DNA from: an uncultured Bacteroidota bacterium | Lineage (GTDB): Bacteria > Bacteroidota > Bacteroidia > Flavobacteriales > Flavobacteriaceae | DNA: 64,000 bases | Assembly: GCA_902586435.1 (NCBI GenBank) | Contig: CACIHJ010000002.1 | Location: forward strand, 50,794 to 114,793 | Direction of reading: 5' to 3' | In this document: in pieces, positions 57,158 through 64,000 of the stretch | Numbering within the stretch: position 1 is the first letter of the stretch | How the letters are laid out: each line of letters opens with the position of its first letter | Notes under the pieces: model-generated | What the model was told of the DNA's origin: nothing | Seen by the model: the letters and a program-made list of their open reading frames with translations, nothing else | Databases searched by the model: none | Translations under genes and position numbers: made by a program

Positions 57158-58621
57158 ATGAATTTTAATCAAATTTTATCAATTTTTATAATATTTTCTC
57201 TATTTGTCATAGGCTGTAAGAAAGAAAGTGACGAGGATCCTAATATTGCAAAACTCGAGAATGATCTTGAAATTAGTGACTTTATTTGGAAAGGTTTAAA
57301 TCAATATTACTATTGGCAAGAAAGTGTAATAAATCTAGCTGATAGCAAACTTGATAATCTCTCTGACTATTCATTCTATCTTAGTCAAAATCCTAATCCT
57401 GAAAATTTTTTTGAATCTCTTAAACATCCTGATGACAGATTCAGTTGGATTTCAGATGACTATGAAGAACTAGAGAATTATCTTCAAGGAATTGACTATT
57501 CTGATGGAATGGAGTTTGGCTTATTCCTTGAATGTAATGGTCAAAATGTATTTGGTTTTGTAAGATACGTACATAAAGATTCTGATGCTGATATAAACGG
57601 AGTAAAAAGAGGATACTTCTTTAGTGAAGTCAATGGGACAAGACTTAATAAGGATAATTATAGAGATCTTCTCTATGATGATAATCTATTGACCAGTACA
57701 TATGGATTTGCAGATTTAAACTATGATGAAAATAATCAATGTGCTAGCTTAACCTCTAATAGTACAAATGTTACTTTGAATAAATCTAGATTAGTTAAAA
57801 ACCCAATACATATCTCCAAGACAATAGATATAGATCAAAAAAAGATTGGATATCTTATGTATAACCAATTTCTTGGAAATGTAGAGTCTGAAAATAAAGA
57901 CTATAATCTTGAATTAAATAATGTATTTGGAGAATTTAAATCACAAGGTGTTGATGAACTAGTTCTAGATCTTAGGTATAACCCTGGGGGAAGGATTTCA
58001 ACATCTATTAATCTTGCTTCAATGGTCACTGGTCAATTTAACAATCAAATCTTTGCAAAAGAAAAATGGAACTCAAAATTGATGGATTACTGGAATGAAA
58101 ATAATCCAGACAATCTAATTAATAGGTTTGTGAGTGATATGGATGGAATTCCCATAAACTCTCTTAATCTCAACAGAGTATATGTATTAACTACATCTAG
58201 AACTGCATCTGCAAGTGAATTACTAATAAATGGGCTTGACCCATATATTGACGTTATTCATATTGGAGATTATACAGTTGGGAAAAATCAAGGTTCAATA
58301 ACTCTGTATGATTATATAAATGATCAGCGTGATAAGAATCCCAACCATAAATATGCTATGCAGCCAATTGTTCTTAAGATTGGAAATGTAGCAGGTTATA
58401 CTGACTTTCCTGATGGATTGGTACCAGATTATGAAATTAAAGAGTCTATTAGGACTGCTGGTGAACTAGGTGATAATAATGAGCAACTACTTAAAATAGC
58501 AATTGATCATATCTTTGGTAATATTCAGTTTATATCATCTGATGATAATATAAAAGAAATTTATATTCCAGAAGAATATTTAAAACAACAATTAATTAGA
58601 GATAAGATATTTATTAAGTAA
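57158..58621 (+). CDS. Lipoprotein with S41 (C-terminal processing) peptidase domain
   Basis: 487 residues. Lipobox LFVIGC with the lipidated Cys20. A helical segment (WKGLNQYYYWQES) is followed by a PDZ-like region (about 105-170: VFGFVRYVHKDSDADINGVKRGYFFSEVNG), then the S41 catalytic core (about 230-400) with VLDLRYNPGGR, TSRTASASELLINGL holding the probable catalytic Ser, and VGKNQGSITLYD holding the Lys. It would be a membrane-anchored periplasmic or surface peptidase. This type, with YYYW near the N-terminus, is widespread in Bacteroidota. Substrate unknown. Follows purB closely and converges with carB. Confidence 0.88.
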   Translation: MNFNQILSIFIIFSLFVIGCKKESDEDPNIAKLENDLEISDFIWKGLNQYYYWQESVINLADSKLDNLSDYSFYLSQNPNPENFFESLKHPDDRFSWISDDYEELENYLQGIDYSDGMEFGLFLECNGQNVFGFVRYVHKDSDADINGVKRGYFFSEVNGTRLNKDNYRDLLYDDNLLTSTYGFADLNYDENNQCASLTSNSTNVTLNKSRLVKNPIHISKTIDIDQKKIGYLMYNQFLGNVESENKDYNLELNNVFGEFKSQGVDELVLDLRYNPGGRISTSINLASMVTGQFNNQIFAKEKWNSKLMDYWNENNPDNLINRFVSDMDGIPINSLNLNRVYVLTTSRTASASELLINGLDPYIDVIHIGDYTVGKNQGSITLYDYINDQRDKNPNHKYAMQPIVLKIGNVAGYTDFPDGLVPDYEIKESIRTAGELGDNNEQLLKIAIDHIFGNIQFISSDDNIKEIYIPEEYLKQQLIRDKIFIK

Positions 58622-58625
58622 TTAT

Positions 58626-61475
58626 TTATTTTGTTAAATACATTTTTCTTCTAGAATAAAGTTCAAAAAATGCATCATCATTTAAGTCATCAATAAACAG
58701 AATACTTTCTCCAGTACTTTTCATCTCCGGCCCTAGTTGTTTATTAACATTGGGAAACTTGTTAAAAGAAAAAACTGGTTGCTTAATTGCATAACCATTT
58801 AGCTTTGGGTTAAATTTAAAATCCTTTACCTTCTTTTTGCCAAGCATAATTTTTGTAGCGTAATTGACGTATGGCTCTTTATAGGCTTTTGAGATAAAAG
58901 GAACTGTTCTAGATGCTCTTGGATTAGCCTCAATAATAAAAACCTTATCATCTTTAATTGCAAATTGAATATTAATAAGACCAATAGTATTAAGTGCTAA
59001 AGCAATTTTTTTAGTATGATCTTTTATTTGTTGAATAACAAGATCGCCCAAACTAAATACTGGAAGAGTAGCGTTTGAATCTCCCGAGTGGATACCACAT
59101 GGTTCAATATGTTCCATAATTCCAATTATATATACATCTTTTCCATCAGATATTGCATCAGCTTCTGCTTCTATAGCTCCATCTAGGTAATGATCTAAAA
59201 GCAATTTATTATTTGGTATTTTTCCTAACAAATCTACTACATGCTCTTCAAGCTCCTGCTCGTTTATGACAATTTTCATTCCCTGACCACCTAGAACATA
59301 TGATGGTCTAACTAGAATTGGAAAGTCTAATTTTTTTGAAAGTTTAACAGCTTGTTTAGCAGTAGTTGCAACTCCAAAATCTGGATAAGGTATTTTATTA
59401 TCTTTTAATAATGTTGAAAAACTTCCCCTATCTTCTGCCAAATCCAATGATTTAAATTCAGTTCCTATAATTTTTATACCATATCTATCAAGTTTTTCAG
59501 CTAATTTAAGAGCGGTTTGACCACCAAGCTGAACAATTACTCCTTCAGGATTTTCATGCCTGATTATATCATAAATGTGTTCCCAGAATACTGGTTCAAA
59601 ATATAATTTATCAGATATATCAAAATCAGTAGATACTGTCTCAGGGTTACAATTTATCATAACTGTTTCATAACCACATTCACTTGCAGCTAATACCCCA
59701 TGGACACAACAATAATCAAACTCTATACCTTGACCAATTCTATTTGGGCCTGAACCCAGCACTACTATCTTTTTCTTTTTTGAAACTGCACTCTCATTCT
59801 CTGAATAATCTTGCTCATTTTTCAACTTCATTTTCTGTTCAAAAGTAGAATAGTAATATGGCGTTTCAGCTCGAAATTCTGCAGAACACGTATCAACTAA
59901 TTTATAGACTCTATGAATACCCAATCTATCTCTTTTCTTATAAACTGAACTCTCAACACAATCAAGCATAAATGCTATTTGTCTATCTGCAAAACCTTTT
60001 TGTTTAGCCTCAAGCATTAAATCGTAATCAATAGATTTAATATTATATTTTGAAATTTCTTTTTCTAGCATATACAATTCCTCATACTGTTTTAAGAACC
60101 ACATATCAATTTTTGTTATCTCATAAATTCTTTTAAGAGATATCCCTATTTGAATAGCATCATATAGGACAAAAACTCTATCCCAACTTGGATACTTTAA
60201 TTTTTCAATTATGGTATTATAATCCTTATATCCTTTTCCATCAGCCCCCAAACCATTTCTCTTAATTTCTAGAGATTGAGTGGCCTTATGAAGGGCTTCT
60301 TGAAAAGATCTTCCAATACCCATTACTTCTCCAACTGCTTTCATTTGTAATCCAATAGTTCTTTCTGATCCTTCAAACTTGTCAAAATTCCATCTTGGAA
60401 TCTTAACTATTACATAATCTAAAGTTGGTTCAAATAATGCGGAAGTAGATTTTGTGATTTGATTACTTAACTCGTCAAGTGTATAACCAAGAGAAAGTTT
60501 TGCAGCAACTTTTGCTATGGGGTATCCTGATGCTTTGGATGCTAATGCTGAAGATCTAGAAACTCTAGGATTAATCTCAATAGCAATAATATCTTCTTTT
60601 TCATCTGGACTAACAGCAAATTGAACATTGCATCCTCCTGCAAAGTCACCTATACTTCTCATCATTTTAATTGCCATATCTCTCATCCTTTGATAAGTTG
60701 TGTCTGAGAGAGTCATTGCTGGAGCAACAGTTATTGAATCACCTGTATGTATTCCCATTGGATCCATATTCTCAATAGTACAGATAATTACAACATTATC
60801 ATTCTTATCTCTTAATAACTCTAATTCGTATTCTTTCCAACCAATTAAAGCTTTATCTATTAGAACCTCATGTATCGGAGAAGACTCAAGTCCTCTAGTT
60901 AGAAGGTCATTAAAATTTTCTTCCTCATATACAATTGAAGCGCCTGTTCCACCAAGGGTAAATGATGGACGGATAACAAGAGGAAAACCAAATTTTTGTG
61001 CTATTTCTTTCCCACTTAAAAAAGAAGCTGCTCTTTCTGCAGGAGCAACTGGAATATCAATTTTATTTAACAGAAGCCTAAACTTTTCTCTATCCTCAGT
61101 TATTTTAATAGCATCTATGTCAACACCAATAATTTTGACAGAAAACTTTTCCCATATTCCTTTGTCTTGAGCTTCAATACATAGATTAAGTGCTGTCTGT
61201 CCCCCCATTGTAGGTAAAACAGCATCTATCTTATGTTTCTCTAAAATTTCAATTATTGATTGAGTTGTAAGAGGTTTAAGATAGATATGATCTGCCATCG
61301 CAGGATCAGTCATTATAGTTGCAGGGTTGGAATTAATAAGTATTGTTTTAATTCCATCTTCCTTGAGCGATCTAAGAGCTTGAGAACCAGAATAATCAAA
61401 TTCACAAGCTTGCCCAATTATTATTGGTCCAGAGCCTATAATTAGAATTGATTTAATCTTTTTGTCTTTAGGCAT
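58626..61475 (-). CDS. carB: Carbamoyl-phosphate synthase large subunit
   Basis: 949 residues with two ATP-grasp halves. The first half begins LIIGSGPIIIGQACEFDYSGSQALR. The second begins VVLGSGPNRIGQGIEFDYCCVHG. Both have the matching ATP-grasp metal blocks (IEINPRVSRSSALASKASGYP and IEANPRASRTVPFISKA). Makes carbamoyl phosphate for pyrimidines and arginine with the glutaminase subunit (not in the window). The length is that of the bacteroidotal form, in which the C-terminal allosteric domain is short or absent (E. coli CarB has about 1070). It converges with the S41 gene with four bases between stops, and rpmH with its terminator lies upstream. Confidence 0.95.
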   Translation of the reverse strand: MPKDKKIKSILIIGSGPIIIGQACEFDYSGSQALRSLKEDGIKTILINSNPATIMTDPAMADHIYLKPLTTQSIIEILEKHKIDAVLPTMGGQTALNLCIEAQDKGIWEKFSVKIIGVDIDAIKITEDREKFRLLLNKIDIPVAPAERAASFLSGKEIAQKFGFPLVIRPSFTLGGTGASIVYEEENFNDLLTRGLESSPIHEVLIDKALIGWKEYELELLRDKNDNVVIICTIENMDPMGIHTGDSITVAPAMTLSDTTYQRMRDMAIKMMRSIGDFAGGCNVQFAVSPDEKEDIIAIEINPRVSRSSALASKASGYPIAKVAAKLSLGYTLDELSNQITKSTSALFEPTLDYVIVKIPRWNFDKFEGSERTIGLQMKAVGEVMGIGRSFQEALHKATQSLEIKRNGLGADGKGYKDYNTIIEKLKYPSWDRVFVLYDAIQIGISLKRIYEITKIDMWFLKQYEELYMLEKEISKYNIKSIDYDLMLEAKQKGFADRQIAFMLDCVESSVYKKRDRLGIHRVYKLVDTCSAEFRAETPYYYSTFEQKMKLKNEQDYSENESAVSKKKKIVVLGSGPNRIGQGIEFDYCCVHGVLAASECGYETVMINCNPETVSTDFDISDKLYFEPVFWEHIYDIIRHENPEGVIVQLGGQTALKLAEKLDRYGIKIIGTEFKSLDLAEDRGSFSTLLKDNKIPYPDFGVATTAKQAVKLSKKLDFPILVRPSYVLGGQGMKIVINEQELEEHVVDLLGKIPNNKLLLDHYLDGAIEAEADAISDGKDVYIIGIMEHIEPCGIHSGDSNATLPVFSLGDLVIQQIKDHTKKIALALNTIGLINIQFAIKDDKVFIIEANPRASRTVPFISKAYKEPYVNYATKIMLGKKKVKDFKFNPKLNGYAIKQPVFSFNKFPNVNKQLGPEMKSTGESILFIDDLNDDAFFELYSRRKMYLTK

Positions 61476-61493
61476 AAAATCTTACAAAAATAT

Positions 61494-61525
61494 TAAAAAA
61501 AAAGTGCTACAATCGTAACACTTTT
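61494..61525 (-). terminator. Intrinsic terminator after rpmH
   Basis: In the minus-strand RNA an 11-pair stem AAAAGUGUUAC / GUAGCACUUUU (one G-U wobble) closes a GAUU loop (61500-61525), followed by a further U-run (61494-61499). It lies 17 bases after the rpmH stop and upstream of the carB start, so it would separate the two transcripts. Confidence 0.8.
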
Positions 61526-61541
61526 AAAAAGTTATCAAAAA

Positions 61542-61700
61542 TTATTTTTTATGACGCGATTCACTTGAAACCGATATTTTTTTTCGACCTTTTGCCCTTC
61601 TAGAAGAAATAACATTTCTCCCATTAGCATTGGACATTCTATCCATAAATCCATGCTTATTTCTTCTTTTCCTATTAGATGGCTGGTAAGTTCTTTTCAC
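61542..61700 (-). CDS. rpmH: 50S ribosomal protein L34
   Basis: A 52-residue frame on the minus strand with GTG start at 61700. The sequence (M)[19 protein letters not shown] then [18 protein letters not shown] is the classic L34 with its basic composition. The C-terminus ([10 protein letters not shown]) is slightly longer than the usual 46 residues. A -7 box lies upstream (61728-61735) and an intrinsic terminator follows. It is not next to rnpA or dnaA, unlike in many bacteria. Confidence 0.95.
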   Translation of the reverse strand: MKRTYQPSNRKRRNKHGFMDRMSNANGRNVISSRRAKGRKKISVSSESRHKK

Positions 61701-61727
61701 TTCTTATTTAAATTAAATATCAGTTGG

Positions 61728-61735
61728 CAAATATA
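61728..61735 (-). promoter_or_regulatory. -7 box for rpmH
   Basis: TATATTTG on the minus strand matches TAnnTTTG. Transcription would begin near 61721, giving a leader of about 20 bases. A TTG upstream is only 13 bases away, closer than normal. Confidence 0.5.
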
Positions 61736-61775
61736 ATATCTTTTTAAACAAGTTCATATTAATATTATTAAATTG

Positions 61776-61783
61776 TAGTTTTG
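61776..61783 (+). promoter_or_regulatory. -7 box for the membrane/TPR gene
   Basis: TAGTTTTG matches TAnnTTTG and ends 11 bases before ATG 61795, again giving a very short leader. Confidence 0.45.
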
Positions 61784-61794
61784 TAAAAAAAGAT

Positions 61795-62310
61795 ATGTTT
61801 CCAAAAAATATAAAATTAATACTTGCTATAGCTCTATTAGGATATGGTATATATCAGATTACTGAAACCTATATTGGAAATGGAATTTTTATGTTCCTAT
61901 TATCGATAATATTAATAATCTTGTATTTCAAAAATGAGATACTAATCCTTGCATTTCTTAGTCTTAGAAAACAAAATTTTGATAAAACACAAAGACTATT
62001 GACACTTATTAAAAATCCAAAAAGTGCATTAATAAAAAAACAACAAGGTTTTTATTATTATTTAAATGGCTTAATACAATCTCAACATAACTTAACAATA
62101 GCAGAAAAAAACTTTAGAGAGGCTCTAAAACTTGGTCTTAACACTAGTAGTGATATGGCAATGGCTAAACTTAGCCTAGCTGGAATAATGATGCAAAAAA
62201 GAAGAAAAAGAGAAGCTCAGATGCTTTTAAGCGAAGCGAAGGGTCATGATAAACACAATATGCTAACCTCACAAATTAGAATGATGCAAGAGCAAATGAA
62301 GAGAATTTAG
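61795..62310 (+). CDS. Membrane-anchored protein with TPR-like helices
   Basis: 171 residues. Two hydrophobic helices at the N-terminus (about 7-23 and 29-46: IKLILAIALLGYGIYQI and GIFMFLLSIILIILYF) precede a cytoplasmic or periplasmic helical part (about 50-171) with tetratricopeptide-like character (GFYYYLNGLIQSQHNLTIAEKNFREALKLG). I recall similar small proteins as DUF2892-type in flavobacteria. Role unknown; such proteins usually scaffold others. The downstream gene has its own -7 box. Confidence 0.72.
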   Translation: MFPKNIKLILAIALLGYGIYQITETYIGNGIFMFLLSIILIILYFKNEILILAFLSLRKQNFDKTQRLLTLIKNPKSALIKKQQGFYYYLNGLIQSQHNLTIAEKNFREALKLGLNTSSDMAMAKLSLAGIMMQKRRKREAQMLLSEAKGHDKHNMLTSQIRMMQEQMKRI

Positions 62311-62348
62311 GATTTGAAAAAAAAATCAATTCTATTATAAATATTTCT

Positions 62349-62356
62349 TATCTTTG
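62349..62356 (+). promoter_or_regulatory. -7 box for the small GNAT-like gene
   Basis: TATCTTTG matches TAnnTTTG, about 21 bases before ATG 62378. No TTG within the standard spacing (the nearest is 32 bases upstream). Confidence 0.4.
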
Positions 62357-62377
62357 CTGTCCGGCTAAAAATTAAAT

Positions 62378-62671
62378 ATGTATCAAATTAATCTGGAGAA
62401 TAATGAATTTTTAAGACAGTTTGAGGTTAAATACAAGAACTCTCTGGCTAGAATAGAATACGCAGAACAGGAAAGAAAAATTTTTCTTACCAAGATACAT
62501 ATACCAAAAGAACTTAAGGATGGTAAATTTGAAGAACAATTTATAATAAAAGTTCTTGAGTTTATCGAAGAAAAAAAATTAAGGGTTGTTCCAACTTCAC
62601 CAAAGATTGCGGGTTTTGTTAGAAAGAACAAAGCATTTAAGCATCTTCTGCCTGTTGGGATTAAACTATAA
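62378..62671 (+). CDS. Small GNAT-like (YjdJ/NATD1-type) N-acetyltransferase
   Basis: 97 residues matching the short GCN5-related family (Acetyltransf_CG). The strands ARIEYAEQERKIFLTKIHIP and the conserved end KLRVVPTSPKIAGFVRKNKAFKHLL are characteristic. The acetyl-CoA loop normally reads R/GxGxG, but here DGKFEEQF is less regular, so catalysis is uncertain. Substrate unknown. The gene converges with mtaB, one base apart. Confidence 0.75.
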   Translation: MYQINLENNEFLRQFEVKYKNSLARIEYAEQERKIFLTKIHIPKELKDGKFEEQFIIKVLEFIEEKKLRVVPTSPKIAGFVRKNKAFKHLLPVGIKL

Positions 62672-62672
62672 T

Positions 62673-64000
62673 TTACGCTACAGCGTATCCTTCTGAATCT
62701 ACTTTTTCAATTCTTACCTTTCTGATCTGACCAACTAGATTCTTATTCCAATCTTTTCTAACCCTGATATAATTCTCAGTATATCCTTCAATTAAACCAT
62801 TTTTGTTTTCAGATTCAAACAAAACATTATAGTCATTTCCAATATTATTTTTATAAAAACTTGTTTTTTTTGATGCAGAAAGCAATCTTAATAATTTACT
62901 CCTTTTATTTCTTGTTTTTTTTGGGACTACTCCATTTAACTCAATTGCTTTTGTATTCTCTCTCTCAGAATAAGAAAATACATGTAAATATGTAACATCT
63001 AATTTTTCAATGAAATTATATGTTTCCAGAAACATTTCATCTGTTTCTCCTGGAAAGCCAACAATTACATCAACTCCAATTGAAGCATTTGGTATCAATT
63101 TTCTTATAAGTTCCACCCTACTTTCATATAAATCAGTTTTATATCTCCTTCTCATTTTCTTTAATATTTGATCACTTCCACTTTGAAGGGGGATATGAAA
63201 ATGTGGGACAAATTTATTGCTCTTGCTGATAAAACTAATTATTTCGTCAGTAAGCAAATTGGGTTCAATTGATGATACTCTATAACGCTTTACCCCATCA
63301 ATTTTATCTAAAGTTTTAATTAGCCCAAGAAAATCTTCATTAGTCACAAAACTATCTGATTGTCTTTTACCAAAATCTCCTAGATTAATTCCTGTTAAAA
63401 CTATTTCTTTTATTCCATTGGAAATTATTTCTTTCACATTTTTAACAACATTTTCTATTGAATTACTTCTTGATTTACCTCTAGCTAATGGTATTGTACA
63501 AAAACTACATTTATAATCGCACCCATCTTGTACTTTTAGAAATGCTCTAGTCCTAGAATTAGTCGAGTATGTTTCAATAAACGAATCAACATCATTTATA
63601 TTACATGAATGGTCAAACTTAGAAAAATCTTGATCAATATTTTGAAGATAATTGACAATATTAAATTTTTCTGATGCACCTAAAACAAGATCAACACCTT
63701 TAACAGATAGCAATTCTTCTGGCTTGAGTTGAGCATAACAACCAATTGCAGCTACAAAAGCATTAGGATTAATCTTTAGTGCTTTATTTACAAAAACTTT
63801 GAATTTATTATCAGCGTTTTCAGTTACAGAACATGTATTTATAATATAAGCATCAGCATATTGATTAAATGGAACAACTTTAAAATTATTTTTCTCAAGA
63901 TTATTTGCAATAGAAGATGTCTCAGAAAAGTTAAGTTTACATCCAAGTGTTGATAATGCTACACTAGATATTCTTTTTTCTTTTAATTCAAAGTTTTTAG
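62673..64000 (-). CDS. mtaB: tRNA (N6-threonylcarbamoyladenosine-C2)-methylthiotransferase MtaB (N-terminus cut by window end)
   Basis: The frame runs open to base 64000, so the gene starts outside. The TTG at 63713 is internal. The visible 441 residues begin KNFELKEKRISSV and hold the UPF0004 domain with the first cluster cysteines in TLGCKLNFSET, INTCSVTEN and AIGCYAQLKPEE. The radical SAM motif CDYKCSFCTIP follows, then IVLTGINLGDFG, HIPLQSGSDQILKKMRRRY and VDVIVGFPGETDEMF, and a C-terminal TRAM-like part. Radical SAM enzyme that adds the methylthio group to t6A37 in tRNAs reading ANN codons. RimO and MiaB are relatives, but the order and spacing of motifs match flavobacterial MtaB. Confidence 0.92.
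   Translation of the reverse strand, partial: KNFELKEKRISSVALSTLGCKLNFSETSSIANNLEKNNFKVVPFNQYADAYIINTCSVTENADNKFKVFVNKALKINPNAFVAAIGCYAQLKPEELLSVKGVDLVLGASEKFNIVNYLQNIDQDFSKFDHSCNINDVDSFIETYSTNSRTRAFLKVQDGCDYKCSFCTIPLARGKSRSNSIENVVKNVKEIISNGIKEIVLTGINLGDFGKRQSDSFVTNEDFLGLIKTLDKIDGVKRYRVSSIEPNLLTDEIISFISKSNKFVPHFHIPLQSGSDQILKKMRRRYKTDLYESRVELIRKLIPNASIGVDVIVGFPGETDEMFLETYNFIEKLDVTYLHVFSYSERENTKAIELNGVVPKKTRNKRSKLLRLLSASKKTSFYKNNIGNDYNVLFESENKNGLIEGYTENYIRVRKDWNKNLVGQIRKVRIEKVDSEGYAVA

Noticed and set aside
60700..61170. A 156-codon open frame on the plus strand inside carB
   Set aside because: It lies antisense to a well-conserved part of the first carB half, has no family features, and open antisense frames are common in AT-rich coding DNA.
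1..64000. Mobile elements, prophage, CRISPR or defence genes
   Set aside because: I looked for transposases, integrases, terminal inverted repeats, Cas proteins and restriction or toxin-antitoxin genes and found none; all larger frames belong to housekeeping or common Bacteroidota families.

Overview
The window is an AT-rich, very gene-dense stretch of a chromosome from a member of the Bacteroidota, most likely a small-genome marine Flavobacteriia. Three things point there. Promoters follow the Bacteroidota pattern (TTG, 17 to 23 bases, TAnnTTTG) and Shine-Dalgarno sites are mostly absent. Several gene orders are typical of flavobacteria: leuA-leuC-leuD-cimA-leuB, ilvD-ilvB-ilvN-ilvC, tilS-dsbD, ftsK-lpt permease-ribB, rpsF-rpsR-rplI and Nramp-like-pxpABC. 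The beta-barrel receptor, the TolB/amidohydrolase protein and the S41 lipoprotein are also of Bacteroidota type. Intergenic gaps are short, many neighbours overlap, and there are no insertion sequences, phage genes or CRISPR arrays. Species cannot be assigned from sequence alone.

Layout. 1-1786: the 3' part of an outer-membrane receptor and a small membrane protein. 1839-3696: fumC and an acetyltransferase. 3682-8319 (minus): dnaK, menI, a PAS-UbiA fusion and a CPBP protein. 8431-9934: panB and a pseudouridine synthase. 9897-11468: an unknown helical-repeat protein. 11596-17318: the leucine operon with a citramalate synthase. 17319-24294 (minus): ilvDBNC plus gapN. 24494-26593: an aldehyde dehydrogenase and a nitroreductase. 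26602-29453 (minus): tilS and dsbD. 29527-35829: nhaC, ftsK, an Lpt permease and ribB. 35819-36592 (minus): a TauE-type exporter. 36684-36798: tRNA-Ser(UGA) and its terminator. 36809-37507: an unknown secreted protein. 37504-46827 (minus): a six-gene unit with an amidohydrolase, an M14 carboxypeptidase, an Nramp-fold transporter and 5-oxoprolinase pxpABC. 46909-49542: an M1 peptidase and a fatty acid hydroxylase-type protein. 49535-52441 (minus): rpsF, rpsR, rplI and hisS. 52521-54971 (minus): priA. 55013-58621: a CarboxypepD-type protein, purB and an S41 lipoprotein. 58626-61700 (minus): carB and rpmH. 61795-62671: two small genes. 62673-64000 (minus): mtaB, running off the window.

How the genes work together. 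The two converging operons at 11.6-24.3 kb encode nearly the whole branched-chain amino acid pathway. No threonine dehydratase is present where flavobacteria often keep ilvA, and a citramalate synthase sits in the leu operon, so isoleucine is probably made from pyruvate. The minus-strand unit at 37.5-46.8 kb looks like a peptide and 5-oxoproline scavenging module. menI next to a MenA-like enzyme suggests that the late menaquinone steps lie behind dnaK.

The most unusual items are four: the PAS domain fused to a MenA-like prenyltransferase, the Nramp-fold transporter that has lost its metal-binding residues, the L9 ribosomal protein with a long repetitive histone-like tail, and a nested TGACA inverted-repeat array between dnaK and panB.
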